DNA of 41,734 nucleotides from an uncultured bacterium (GCA_903854195.1 CAINVO010000004.1:1-41734), one strand, 5' to 3'. Positions 1-7,802 are shown, counted from the first letter of the stretch. Numbers and translations: made by a program. Notes: generated by a model not told the origin, from the sequence alone.

Positions 1-116
1 TACAAGATCCAGACCTTACCTCACAGTGGAACAAGTTTGTTGCAAGTAAAGACAGCAAGACTGCACAGGATGGAGCTGTTAAACTCATGTCCTTGCTTAG
101 TGCGAAGATGATTTAG
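1..116 (+). CDS. C-terminal fragment of an unknown protein (cut by window edge)
   Basis: Reading from base 3 gives an open 37-codon frame ending in TAG at 114-116. It ends ...SLLSAKMI and has a natural hydrophilic composition (QDPDLTSQWNKF at the left edge). The other two forward frames either close early or give an unlikely composition. I do not recognise the family. It converges on the threonine synthase, with the hairpin at 203-234 between them. Confidence 0.5.
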   Translation, partial: QDPDLTSQWNKFVASKDSKTAQDGAVKLMSLLSAKMI

Positions 117-202
117 GGCCTCGTGTTTGAAAAGAGGCTGTGAGAGGTGGGGAAGTTGGAGATATAGAAAATTTGCAGTAAAAACATAAACAGTAAATAA
201 AA

Positions 203-240
203 AACAGGGTCGCATCAATATGATGGACCCTGTTGTGTTT
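203..240. terminator. Bidirectional hairpin terminator
   Basis: AACAGGGTC (203-211) pairs with GACCCTGTT (226-234), a 9-bp stem with a 14-nt loop. The A-rich flank at 196-204 becomes a U-tract on the minus strand, so it mainly ends the threonine synthase transcript. It also lies after the truncated plus-strand gene. Confidence 0.75.
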
Positions 241-259
241 TGAATAGAATTTTTTCAGT

Positions 260-1663
260 TCAGATTTCTTTATTGATAGCTGCGAGTGTTCCTTCAATCA
301 CAGCACATGGATTGCGATAGTTTCCAATATCTCCATTGTGGTATTTTACGCCACCATCAGAGAATTTTATTCCTGATGCTGTAGATATAGATACAATTGT
401 ATCATCCTCCATGACCCATCCATTTTCACGACCCTGCAGTACACCATGAAGTGCCACCGCTGATTGGGGACAAATGCCGGCCCCTGCTCTTGTGAATTTG
501 GCCCAGGTGTCATTGATTTCATTTTCTTCAACTCTCACAAAGTGTAGGTCGAATTTTTCATACAATGACTTGATACGAGGGAAGCTGACAGGGTCATTGA
601 TGTTCATAGCTGATGCTACAGTATCTTTGAATTTTCCTGGCTTGTAGTTTGCAAACGAACTTTCCTCCCAGCGACACAAGGTGTCAGCTGCAGATGCTTG
701 TGCGGCGATGATACCAGGCAAATGATCGATCAATCCGTGCTCTTTTGCACGAAGTAGTCCGATCATGAGTGCCGATAGATTGCCGCCATTTCCGACAGGA
801 ATAGAAATCCAATCAGGAACCTTCCATTCGAAGTCTTGAATGATTTCAAGAACGATGGTTTCTTGGCCAACAAGTCGCATGTCGTTTTTGCTATTAACCA
901 AAACGTATTCCGGATGGTTTAAGCTAAACTCTTGAATCAGTTTCATGCACCCATCAAAACCATCCTCATGCTGAAGAGCAATGACTTTGGCTCCATGAGC
1001 TTGCGCTTGAAAGAGCTGACTCGCTGCAATTTTTTCTTTCGGCAGAAGCACGACACATGAAAGACGGTCTCTAACGTATGCCGCATAAATTGCAGCAGAC
1101 GCCGAAGTGTCGCCAGTTGATGCGCAAGCTACACCTTTGATACCGAGCTCTGGATGTTCAAGTTGTAAGCGAAGAGCATCAGAAATCGCAACAGGCATGC
1201 CACGATCTTTAAAGCTTTCACTTGGGCCTTGACCCTCCATTTTTATGTAGAGGTTTTTGAGGCCAATTTCTTTTTTCATCCAGTCTGGAATTTCAAACAT
1301 GTCAGTCTGACCCTCACTCAGAGAAACAATAGCTTCTTCTGGAAATCCCGGAAGAAGTAAGTCTCTCCAAAGCCAGATACCTGAATTGTTCGGGTATGTC
1401 TTGCGTTGAGGACCATACCGGAGGCCATCAAAGTGTCTTTGCATTTTGACACCCGAACCTAGATTTTGGCGAATGTATTCCTCGTCACGTTTGACGAGTA
1501 AAATTTCACCAGTTTTTGGATCGGTGTAGATGAAGCGGTCGGGAGAATGAATATTCCCTGTAACTACTCCTTCGTGCCAAAAACGGTAGGGGTCACCTTT
1601 GGGGTTGTTGCCCACTATCATTGCACGACCACTTGATAAGTGGGTATCTGATTTTTTTCTCAT
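260..1663 (-). CDS. thrC: Threonine synthase (PLP-dependent)
   Basis: Fold-type II PLP enzyme that converts O-phosphohomoserine to threonine in the cytoplasm. From the start chosen here it has 467 residues, normal for the family. The PLP-lysine motif ESFKDRGM puts the Schiff-base lysine near residue 152. A serine/threonine-rich CASTGDTSASAA stretch and a glycine-rich PVGNGGN phosphate-binding loop follow in the usual order. The open frame continues upstream to a TTG at 1714. I prefer the ATG at 1663 because a promoter (TTGCAA 1709-1714, 16-nt spacer, TAATAT 1692-1687 on the minus strand) would start transcription near 1680, inside the longer version. No other threonine-pathway gene is in the window. 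A threonine synthase-like paralogue with another substrate cannot be excluded. Confidence 0.85.
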   Translation of the reverse strand: MRKKSDTHLSSGRAMIVGNNPKGDPYRFWHEGVVTGNIHSPDRFIYTDPKTGEILLVKRDEEYIRQNLGSGVKMQRHFDGLRYGPQRKTYPNNSGIWLWRDLLLPGFPEEAIVSLSEGQTDMFEIPDWMKKEIGLKNLYIKMEGQGPSESFKDRGMPVAISDALRLQLEHPELGIKGVACASTGDTSASAAIYAAYVRDRLSCVVLLPKEKIAASQLFQAQAHGAKVIALQHEDGFDGCMKLIQEFSLNHPEYVLVNSKNDMRLVGQETIVLEIIQDFEWKVPDWISIPVGNGGNLSALMIGLLRAKEHGLIDHLPGIIAAQASAADTLCRWEESSFANYKPGKFKDTVASAMNINDPVSFPRIKSLYEKFDLHFVRVEENEINDTWAKFTRAGAGICPQSAVALHGVLQGRENGWVMEDDTIVSISTASGIKFSDGGVKYHNGDIGNYRNPCAVIEGTLAAINKEI

Positions 1664-1686
1664 AATTGTCAATAACTCTGTTTCCG

Positions 1687-1714
1687 ATATTAGCATAAGG
1701 TTGGGGTATTGCAA
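1687..1714 (-). promoter_or_regulatory. Promoter of thrC
   Basis: On the minus strand, TTGCAA (1714-1709) and TAATAT (1692-1687) are separated by 16 nt and lie 23 nt before the ATG at 1663. This gives a short leader of about 17 nt and supports the downstream start codon. Confidence 0.5.
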
Positions 1715-1830
1715 TAGATAAAAAATGTGTTATTAAAAAATTTGCAATAAATCCAGTCTCGGACAATAATTGTGAGGCTGTTGAAAAAGAGAAAGAAAAG
1801 AAATTTTTTTAGTTAAGCAAAATGTAAAAA

Positions 1831-1920
1831 GGAGAGATGCCAGAGCGGTTGAATGGGCTACCCTGGAAAGGTAGTATGTCCGAAAGGGCATCGAGGGTTC
1901 GAATCCCTCTCTCTCCGCCA
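1831..1920 (+). tRNA. tRNA-Ser(GGA)
   Basis: Class II tRNA of 90 nt with a 7-bp acceptor stem (GGAGAGA/TCTCTCC), anticodon stem CTACC/GGTAG, loop CTGGAAA with anticodon GGA, a long variable arm (GTCCGAAAGGGC region) and T-loop TTCGAAT. The 3' CCA is encoded. It reads UCU and UCC codons. The second tRNA-Ser in this window (3957) lacks an encoded CCA. Confidence 0.97.
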
Positions 1921-2009
1921 GGAAAACTTAGTATCGGCATGACCCACAGGCTTAGGTTTGTAGGGCAACCCATTCGCCTTCGCTATACAAATAAACAAAT
2001 GTAATCTAT

Positions 2010-2015
2010 TATAAT
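2010..2015 (+). promoter_or_regulatory. -10 element TATAAT, leaderless start
   Basis: TATAAT ends only 4 nt before the ATG at 2020. The usual 6-8 nt from -10 to transcription start places the 5' end on or next to the ATG. The ATG at 2014 lies inside this hexamer, so it is not the start. No clear -35. Confidence 0.55.
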
Positions 2016-2019
2016 GTGT

Positions 2020-2613
2020 ATGAAAAAAATTATTATTTTAATAATACTGCTCTTAGTAGGAGGCGCTCTTTTTTGGCTATTCAATAATCAGTTAGCAATT
2101 AAAAATGAATTTGGAAAAAGGGCTTTTCAGGATCAAAAATATCAGAATGCCATAAATATCTTTACTGAAGTTTTGTCTAAAGACAAAAATAATCAAGATG
2201 CATATTTCTTTCGAGGTGCGACATATTCTGCAAGACAGGAATGGGAAAAATGTATCAGTGATTTTTCTACGGTGATAAGTTTAAATAGCAAATATTCAAA
2301 TTATTCGAATGCTTACTGGAGCAGAGGATATTGCTATGCGAACTCCGGCGTACTTTCTGAGGCCATTGATGACTATACTCGATCATTAGAGCTAGGTACT
2401 AATTTTACTGCCCTTGTTTATGAAAACAGAGCTAAGGCATATCTCAATAACTTGCAGATTGACGAAGCTGAGAAAGATTGGCGTACAGTGCTTCAACTAG
2501 ATCCAAATAACACAATGGCAAGGGAAGCACTTGAGGCTATCACACAAGCTAAAACAGATCCTAATTATGACCCTAAATTATTTTTAGACTCCACTAAAAA
2601 CAAAAAGTATTAA
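2020..2613 (+). CDS. Membrane-anchored TPR-repeat protein
   Basis: 197 residues. The N-terminus (MKKIIILIILLLVGGALFW) is one hydrophobic segment without a lipobox cysteine, so a membrane anchor with the rest outside is likely. Residues ~28-175 hold about four tetratricopeptide repeats: 'GKRAFQDQKYQNAINIFTEV', a second with AYFFRGATYSARQEWEKCI, a third with AYWSRGYCYANSGVLSEAI, and a fourth starting VYENRAKAYL. TPR scaffolds mediate protein-protein contacts; the partner is unknown. The start at 2020 is preferred over 2014, which falls in the -10 hexamer. No apparent operon partner: a tRNA lies upstream and a palindrome array downstream. Confidence 0.8.
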   Translation: MKKIIILIILLLVGGALFWLFNNQLAIKNEFGKRAFQDQKYQNAINIFTEVLSKDKNNQDAYFFRGATYSARQEWEKCISDFSTVISLNSKYSNYSNAYWSRGYCYANSGVLSEAIDDYTRSLELGTNFTALVYENRAKAYLNNLQIDEAEKDWRTVLQLDPNNTMAREALEAITQAKTDPNYDPKLFLDSTKNKKY

Positions 2614-2699
2614 ATAGATACCTCCTGCAGCACAGCCAAACATGCTGTAAAGTTCTATAATAAAGTTTTAAATAAATATCCCCGACCCACACACCTCAA

Positions 2700-2965
2700 A
2701 TTGGTCGATTGAAATATGCTAAAATATCCTTACAAGGTCTTACCCGTTGGGTACTGAACCTACGATGCCCCGCAGTGAACGAACGTAGTGAGTGAACAAG
2801 GAGAGAAGAAAAGCCCTGAGGGCTTTTCGTGAGGGATTCGAAAAGGATGAATATATCGCACGGAGCGCAGCGAGTACGATATGAAGCCTGTACCGAAGCC
2901 GTAAGCTTCGAATCCCTTAGGATCACGGAATTTTTCAGCAGAAAAATATCCGTGACCGAATCCAT
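2700..2965. repeat. Array of nested palindromes in an intergenic region
   Basis: This ~265-nt stretch has several inverted repeats. AAAAGCCC/GGGCTTTT form a hairpin at 2809-2828. An outer stem GGGATTCGAA (2833-2842) pairs with TTCGAATCCC (2907-2916) and encloses ATATCG/CGATAT and GAAGC/GCTTC stems. A further hairpin ATCACGGA...TCCGTGA lies at 2922-2955. Its composition is more GC-rich than the neighbouring genes. The 89-codon minus-strand open frame here looks like a by-product of the palindromes. It may be a REP-like element, a nonautonomous mobile element or a structured RNA; the rest of 2614-3000 shows nothing else. Confidence 0.6.
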
Positions 2966-2980
2966 CTCTGTTCTAAAATT

Positions 2981-3008
2981 TTGTCATCTATTTTTCTAAT
3001 GCTACAAT
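2981..3008 (+). promoter_or_regulatory. Promoter of the PD-(D/E)XK nuclease gene
   Basis: TTGTCA (2981-2986), 16-nt spacer, TACAAT (3003-3008), then 6 nt to the ATG at 3015. This is one of the clearest leaderless arrangements in the window. Confidence 0.65.
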
Positions 3009-3014
3009 CTCATT

Positions 3015-3881
3015 ATGGCAGATAAATATTCAGCAGTTTGGGTCTCACACTCTTCAATGGGAGATTTTTTGAAATGTCCTCGTCTTTACTACTTGCATAA
3101 TGTTTATAAAAATCCAAAAACTGGAAAAAAGATTAATCTAGTTTCTCCAGCTCTTTCCCTAGGATCCGCAGTTCATGAAGTTGTTGAAGGTTTGGCCGAC
3201 TATCCCGCTGAAAAAAGATTTGAAAACCCAACGGAGCTTCTTGAAAGATTTGAGAAAGTTTGGGAAAAATTTTCTGGAAAAAAGGGTGGGTTTAAAACGG
3301 AGGATGAAGAAACGGAAGCTAAAGCCCGCGGTATCCAAATGATAAAAAGGGTAATCGAAAATCCTGGACCACTCAAAGAAAAGATAATAAAGCTTAAAGA
3401 TGGTTCAAATGGAATGTTGCCAAATTTTTATCTTTCTGAAAAGGATAATATTATTTTGTGCGGAAGAATTGACTGGTTAGAGTATAAAACGGAAGATGAC
3501 AGTATTCATATTTTGGATTTTAAAACAGGAAAAAATGGAGAGAAAGAAGAGTCTCTTCAATTGCCAATCTACCAACTACTTTTAAATAAGTTACAGAAAA
3601 GAAAAGTTTCAGGCGCTTCATATTGGTATTTGGATTCTGAGAATGAACCAAAAGAAGTTTCGTTACCAAATTTAGAGGAATCATACGATAGGGTATATAA
3701 AGTTGCGAAAGAGGTTTCCGATGCTAGAGCCCGCGCCTTAAAAGAAGGCGCTGAAAAAGTTTTTATATGTCCTCGGGGTGAGGCGGGCTGCTTCGGTTGT
3801 GCACCTTTTGAAAAGATTCTTCGGGGTGAAGCGGAGTCACTTGGAACAGGTGAATGGGGTCAGGAGATGTATTTGGTATAG
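3015..3881 (+). CDS. PD-(D/E)XK superfamily nuclease with four-cysteine Fe-S-like signature (Cas4/AddB C-terminal type)
   Basis: 288 residues. RecB/Cas4-type nuclease fold: H54 in SAVHEVVEG, D153 in GRIDWLE, D168 and K170 in ILDFKTG, then QLPIYQ (motif QxxxY). One cysteine near the N-terminus (C21 in FLKCPRLYY) and three near the C-terminus (C252, C259, C262) match the spacing by which Cas4 and AddB nucleases hold a 4Fe-4S cluster. Members of this fold cleave DNA in repair, recombination or CRISPR adaptation. No cas genes or repeats are in the window, so a repair or exonuclease role is more likely. It has its own leaderless promoter and stands alone next to tRNA-Ser. The substrate cannot be deduced. 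Confidence 0.85.
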   Translation: MADKYSAVWVSHSSMGDFLKCPRLYYLHNVYKNPKTGKKINLVSPALSLGSAVHEVVEGLADYPAEKRFENPTELLERFEKVWEKFSGKKGGFKTEDEETEAKARGIQMIKRVIENPGPLKEKIIKLKDGSNGMLPNFYLSEKDNIILCGRIDWLEYKTEDDSIHILDFKTGKNGEKEESLQLPIYQLLLNKLQKRKVSGASYWYLDSENEPKEVSLPNLEESYDRVYKVAKEVSDARARALKEGAEKVFICPRGEAGCFGCAPFEKILRGEAESLGTGEWGQEMYLV

Positions 3882-3956
3882 TGATTTAAAATTGAACCCC
3901 TTTATCTATAATCTGTTTTCGGTTATTATGACTTTCTAGATAATTTTTTATCTAAT

Positions 3957-4043
3957 GGAGAGATGGGTGAGTGGTTTAAACCAGCGGTTTACTAAACCGC
4001 CGGGCTCTAATCGGCCCCGGGAGTTCGAATCTCCCTCTCTCCG
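3957..4043 (+). tRNA. tRNA-Ser with ACU anticodon
   Basis: Acceptor stem GGAGAGA (3957-3963)/TCTCTCC (4036-4042), discriminator G, T-arm GGGAG-TTCGAAT-CTCCC and a long variable arm mark a class II serine tRNA. The anticodon stem is GCGGT (3984-3988)/ACCGC (3996-4000) around the loop TTACTAA, so the anticodon (3991-3993) is ACU rather than the normal GCU. CCA is not encoded. It should serve AGU and, if A34 is deaminated to inosine, AGC. A serine recombinase gene ends 117 nt downstream in the opposite orientation. Confidence 0.9.
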
Positions 4044-4116
4044 CAGACCATATTTTTTATCGAGGGACTGACTCACTGGAGGCAGTTGAGCGACCGAGAT
4101 AGATAAATATTTGAAG

Positions 4117-4148
4117 AAAAAATCTCACATTTTCGTGAGGTTTTTTCT
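4117..4148. terminator. Bidirectional terminator between tRNA-Ser and recombinase
   Basis: CTCAC (4124-4128) pairs with GTGAG (4135-4139), flanked by an A-run on the left and a T-run (4141-4146) on the right. It can end both the tRNA transcript and the convergent recombinase transcript. Confidence 0.75.
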
Positions 4149-4159
4149 TTGCGTTTAGA

Positions 4160-5485
4160 TTATTTCTGCAACGTCAGTATCTTCTGCGTCAGCACCATCT
4201 TCGTCTTGATGCATGCCATCAACTCCCGTTTTTCAATCGTTGATCCCTCTTTCAGGAGATACTTCGCATATCCTCGAAGGTCTAATTCTTTGACTACCTC
4301 CGTCTTATTGCTCGTCATAAAATTCCTTTGAAATTTGTTTAGTCGCTCTACCTCTTCCTCGAACTTGTGCCGCATCCCAATCTCATTGATATCGAGGTCG
4401 TCTATTATTTTGACTAGCTGGTCGATGAGATCCTCCTCTCGCATATATCCACCTTTGCAGTTCAGGTCTCTTGCTCGTGAGCATCCGTAGTAGACGTACC
4501 TTGCTGTAGTGCCATCTTTCAATTGCTTGTATTTCTCATCCGCCGATATGCCTGATCCGCAGTGCCCACAGTTGAGTAGCTTTGTGAAGGCAAATTCCTT
4601 CATTTCGGATTTCACGATATGGTCACGCTTCAGTTGGGTCTGCACCGCTTCGAATAATTCCTTCGGTATAAGCGGTTCATGTTTTCCGGTATACCAGTTG
4701 CCACTTTTCTCTGGGTATTCGAATACTCCGTAATAGAATGGATTTTGCAGGATCAGATATATGTTTCCAAGAGCCAGATTCTTATTTCCCTTCGACTTGA
4801 AGTTCAGCTCGAACTTCAGCCATTGATGCACTTTTCTGCCTGACCATTTTTCATTCGCCACCTTGTTGAACATCTGCTTGATTATCGGCCCACGCTCAGG
4901 ATCGATGATTGCGTGGCATCTCTTGTCTACATTCTTGCTATTTAGATATCCTGTCGGTGCTACTCCTGGTCGCAATCCCATCTCGCATCTTGTCCTCAAG
5001 CCTCGCTTCACGTTGATTGCTCGGTTGTCGTTCTCCAACTTCGCTTGCGATCCAAGAATCATCAGCAGAAATTTCTCATTTGGATTGTTGGTAAATGTCT
5101 GACTGAATGTTCGCACCTCGACGAGTAATTTTGCATCTATCAAGTCCACGATTCTTCCTAGGTCTCCTGCGTTTCTTGATATACGGTCAGCTGCCCACGT
5201 CAGTATTCCATTGAACTTGCCTTGCCGTATCTCATCCACGATCTCATTGAAGATCGGTCGCTTGCCTGTTTCTTTTGCTGAGTGAGATTCTCGCTTGATA
5301 ACTACTATTTCCAGCCCCTCCCGATCAGCCAGTTGGAGCATCTCCTTGATCTGGCTGTCTATGGAGAGGACTTGGCGTTCCTCGCTTTCTGTCGACTTAC
5401 GTGCGTAAAGGCAGTATTTAACCTTTACGGGGATTGCTACTTTGGCCTCAACCCCATCTGGCCTTTGTGTTTGTATATTTGTCAT
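4160..5485 (-). CDS. Large serine recombinase (site-specific integrase/resolvase family)
   Basis: 441 residues from the ATG at 5485; an alternative TTG at 5515 adds 10. N-terminal resolvase domain has the catalytic serine in CLYARKSTESEERQ (about S31), followed by SIDSQ and an arginine-containing DRISRNAGDL block. A Recombinase domain follows (GVAPTGYLN; the later NPFYYGVFEYPEK). A zinc beta-ribbon has cysteines in NCGHCGSG and YYGCSRARDLNC, and a C-terminal helical region (EEEVERLNKF) matches the coiled coil of serine integrases. Base composition is visibly GC-richer than its neighbours, suggesting transfer. It converges on tRNA-Ser, a typical integration neighbourhood, but I see no convincing direct-repeat attachment sites. 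Transposase (IS607-like) use is less likely given the length. Confidence 0.88.
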   Translation of the reverse strand: MTNIQTQRPDGVEAKVAIPVKVKYCLYARKSTESEERQVLSIDSQIKEMLQLADREGLEIVVIKRESHSAKETGKRPIFNEIVDEIRQGKFNGILTWAADRISRNAGDLGRIVDLIDAKLLVEVRTFSQTFTNNPNEKFLLMILGSQAKLENDNRAINVKRGLRTRCEMGLRPGVAPTGYLNSKNVDKRCHAIIDPERGPIIKQMFNKVANEKWSGRKVHQWLKFELNFKSKGNKNLALGNIYLILQNPFYYGVFEYPEKSGNWYTGKHEPLIPKELFEAVQTQLKRDHIVKSEMKEFAFTKLLNCGHCGSGISADEKYKQLKDGTTARYVYYGCSRARDLNCKGGYMREEDLIDQLVKIIDDLDINEIGMRHKFEEEVERLNKFQRNFMTSNKTEVVKELDLRGYAKYLLKEGSTIEKRELMACIKTKMVLTQKILTLQK

Positions 5486-5594
5486 ACAATACAAGGGATG
5501 ACGCAACTCGTCCAAGGAGTCCAGAGCGTCCTAGGGTCTTGAAGTTGGTAACTAAATACGCCTGAAATGACTACACTTATAAGTTAATTTATGG

Positions 5595-5600
5595 TATAGT
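5595..5600 (+). promoter_or_regulatory. -10 element TATAGT upstream of the RuvB-like/Mrr operon
   Basis: TATAGT lies 11 nt before the ATG at 5612, so the 5' leader would be only about 4 nt. No recognisable Shine-Dalgarno is present. The -35 is unclear. Confidence 0.4.
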
Positions 5601-5611
5601 ATTTTTCAATT

Positions 5612-6733
5612 ATGTTAAACCAACCACAAAATTCAGGTTTAGATATTCTTAAAGCCGATATTAAATTCTCAGATTTTATCGGTCAGGAAAAGCTAATGAC
5701 AGATTTAAAAAACCGAATATCTTTTGCAAAATCAAATAAAAAGAATCTACCACACATCATGCTAAGTGCTTCGCCTGAAATGGGAAAAGTTACCTTAGCT
5801 AAAGCCGTAGCAGATGAGATTGGTGTCAAAGCAGTATCTCTATCATCTCAGAAAATTAAATTAGTTGGTGATTTGGCCTCTGTTCTCACAAACCTATCAC
5901 CAGGAGATATTCTTGTTGTCGAAGATATTTCTGGTTTTAATAAATCAATCGACAATCTTCTTTATCAAGCCATTGAATCTGGTTTAATAGATATAGTAAT
6001 TGGCAAGGGATCTTCTGCTAGAACGGTGCAACTCGAACTCCCTCCTTTCACAGTTATTACTACCACTTCCAAACCTTGGCAAATTGATGAAAAAATCCGT
6101 AGATGGTTCGTTGTGTATGATTTTGCTCCATATACGAAAGAAAATGTTAGAGATATTTTTATAAAGTTAGCTAAAAAACAAGGGTTTGAGATTGATAAAG
6201 AAGCAGCAGGTGCGCTTGTTGGTTTTTGTAACGGATCTCCTGGAAATATTGCTGTGTTTGTAAAAAGAATTTCTCATTACATTAACGATATTTCTTCTGA
6301 TATGAAGATTGGTTTGCAACACATTCCCAAAATTCTTGGTCATCTTGGTTATGGAGAGAGCTACCCTCAATCCTTGAGTACCGCAGATAAATTTTCTCAT
6401 ATGTCCGGATTAGATTTTGAAAGATGGACCGCTGATCATTTTCGTCACGAAGGATATAAAGTTGAAATGACAAAAGCAACAGGAGACCACGGTATAGACC
6501 TTTTACTCTATAAGGAAAACAATTTAGTTGCCGCTGTTCAGTGCAAATGTTGGGATGGTTCAATTGGAGAACCTGTGGTCAGAGACTTTTACGGAGCATT
6601 AATGAGCAGTAAAGCACCGAAGGGATATATTTATGCAACCACCACCTTCACTCAACAAGCAGTTGATTTTATACAAGACAAGCAAATTGAGCTTGTGGAT
6701 CTTGAAAAGTTAATAACAATTTCTAAAATATGA
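5612..6733 (+). CDS. Degenerate RuvB-like AAA+ domain fused to an Mrr-type restriction endonuclease domain
   Basis: 373 residues. Residues ~17-235 follow RuvB order: FSDFIGQEKLMTDLK matches the RuvB N-terminal signature. At the Walker A position it reads SASPEMGKVT (52-61): K59 is kept, but the first glycine and the Thr after Lys are lost. Walker B is reversed (VVED instead of IDE), and the sensor 2 PR is replaced by SPGN. ATP hydrolysis is therefore doubtful. Residues ~265-373 are an Mrr catalytic domain: E in DFERW, D296 in GDHGIDLLL and Q310-x-K312 in VQCKCW. Mrr enzymes cleave foreign or modified DNA. The stop overlaps the next start (ATGA), so the membrane protein downstream is co-translated. 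With a recombinase next door this looks like a defence module. It is not the housekeeping RuvB. Confidence 0.8.
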   Translation: MLNQPQNSGLDILKADIKFSDFIGQEKLMTDLKNRISFAKSNKKNLPHIMLSASPEMGKVTLAKAVADEIGVKAVSLSSQKIKLVGDLASVLTNLSPGDILVVEDISGFNKSIDNLLYQAIESGLIDIVIGKGSSARTVQLELPPFTVITTTSKPWQIDEKIRRWFVVYDFAPYTKENVRDIFIKLAKKQGFEIDKEAAGALVGFCNGSPGNIAVFVKRISHYINDISSDMKIGLQHIPKILGHLGYGESYPQSLSTADKFSHMSGLDFERWTADHFRHEGYKVEMTKATGDHGIDLLLYKENNLVAAVQCKCWDGSIGEPVVRDFYGALMSSKAPKGYIYATTTFTQQAVDFIQDKQIELVDLEKLITISKI

Positions 6734-7293
6734 ACCAAGGGGACACGGAACACGTTTTAAAATCTCTTGATGCCCGATTTGAGGAATGGCTCAAAAACCA
6801 CGGCGACCTCTGGACGAAGCTGATTTTTGAGTCAAGAAAATTCTATGACAGCGTTCTAGCCTTAAGTGTTGCAATCGTCGGTATAATTATACCGATCACA
6901 CTTAATTCATCGGCAGAAATTAATCGTACCACCCTTCTTTTATCCGCCGTTATTTTTCTGGTAGAGATTTTAGTTGGTATTTTCGGTAGATTTTTTGTTA
7001 TACGAAAAGACATAAAAACATGGCCAGACGAACTTAGAAAAATGGAAGCTAGCTACAAAGCATCCAAAGCTATTATTCGTGACGAAGGCATTAACGATGA
7101 TAGTCTCACAAAAATAGAAAAAATATTTTCAACTGAAAAAAGACATATTTTCGATATTTTTAAATGGATATTCATGCCATTATTTGCAGTAGGCCTTATA
7201 CTTCTTACATCTTCTTTTATTTTTCATAGCTCAAAAATACATAGACCACATAGGTCATTCTCCGACTATTCTCGGAATGTAGAGTTTAGATAA
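6730..7293 (+). CDS. Small membrane protein coupled to the RuvB-like/Mrr gene
   Basis: 187 residues. The start overlaps the preceding stop in ATGA, so translation is coupled. N-terminal ~35 residues are soluble and charged (FEEWLKNHGDLWTKLIFESR). Then come hydrophobic segments at ~41-60 (LALSVAIVGIIIPITL) and ~68-92, a charged helical stretch ~93-143 (KDIKTWPDELRKMEASYK) and a third membrane segment ~146-168, followed by a basic polar tail. I do not recognise the family. The layout of two close membrane helices, a long helix and a third segment resembles small membrane effectors such as SLATT-type proteins, but no signature proves it. The plausible role, from context only, is a membrane-acting partner of the nuclease. 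Confidence 0.65.
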   Translation: MNQGDTEHVLKSLDARFEEWLKNHGDLWTKLIFESRKFYDSVLALSVAIVGIIIPITLNSSAEINRTTLLLSAVIFLVEILVGIFGRFFVIRKDIKTWPDELRKMEASYKASKAIIRDEGINDDSLTKIEKIFSTEKRHIFDIFKWIFMPLFAVGLILLTSSFIFHSSKIHRPHRSFSDYSRNVEFR

Positions 7294-7766
7294 ATACGGC
7301 AAAAAGTGACAAAGGTCTTCTCGTGTCACATTTGTAACATTTTTCCCAAAATATCCTTATTCTCCTTCATTTGGTGGTTTGAATAGCACAGTGCCTTTCC
7401 GTGTGCTAAGTGTGCCATTTGGTCAAGAAATCCGAAAGTAAATGGGACGCTGATTTTCTTGGCGTCCCATTCAAAAATTCCTATTTCCATCCTTACACTG
7501 CTTGGTCATTTTAAAATCACTTATCAAATATCTACACTTTTGAAACTATCGTATACGAGTCCCAAATGTCCCATTTACCAAAATGAAATTGGCACACTAT
7601 TTCGTAGACTGTGCCATGTTCCAACATTCTGAAATATCCTTGTGGTGCTTGATAAGTATCCCTCGAAACTGACGAAAAGTGCCATTTTGCTACACCCCCT
7701 ATCTGTGTGCCAAATTGTGCCAATTTGAGTAAAAAATATAGCGACCTACTCCCATCAAAACGCAGA
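7294..7766. repeat. Non-coding stretch with recurrent GTGCCA words and a hairpin
   Basis: No convincing gene is seen. The word GTGCCA (or TGGCAC) occurs at 7412-7417, 7590-7595 (inverted), 7611-7616, 7679-7684, 7707-7712 and 7717-7722, often followed by A/T-rich ATTT or AATT, and once more downstream at 7958-7963. Variants GTCCCATTT occur near 7569 and in the hairpin AATGGGACGC (7441-7450)/GCGTCCCATT (7462-7471). A 63-codon minus-strand frame (7532-7723) runs through the repeats and is probably fortuitous. Possible meanings: binding sites for a regulator or recombinase, a replication or attachment region, or debris of a mobile element. Confidence 0.45.
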
Positions 7767-7796
7767 TTGGAATTTTCTCCAAAGAACCCTTATACT
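7767..7796 (+). promoter_or_regulatory. Promoter of a candidate small RNA
   Basis: TTGGAA (7767-7772), 18-nt spacer, TATACT (7791-7796). No start codon with a credible frame follows before the terminator at 7844-7870. A similar block, CTTACACTGCTTGGT, occurs near 7491. Confidence 0.4.
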
Positions 7797-7802
7797 GCTT
7801 GG

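Noticed and set aside
2725-2770. tRNA-like sequence (CCCGTTGGGTACTGAACC)
   Set aside because: It resembles a T-arm in places, but no acceptor or anticodon arms can be paired on either strand.
2696-2965. 89-codon open frame on the minus strand
   Set aside because: It runs through the palindrome array; its composition follows the inverted repeats and no family resemblance is visible.
4149-5542. Plus-strand frames opposite the recombinase
   Set aside because: Antisense shadows of a gene with clear resolvase, recombinase and zinc-ribbon motifs.
5612-6350. Housekeeping RuvB helicase
   Set aside because: Walker A, Walker B and sensor 2 residues are altered and the C-terminal half is an Mrr nuclease, not the RuvB winged helix.
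7532-7723. 63-codon minus-strand frame beginning MAQFGTQ
   Set aside because: It overlaps four of the repeated GTGCCA words, which dictate much of its sequence, and lacks a ribosome site. Kept only as a remote possibility.
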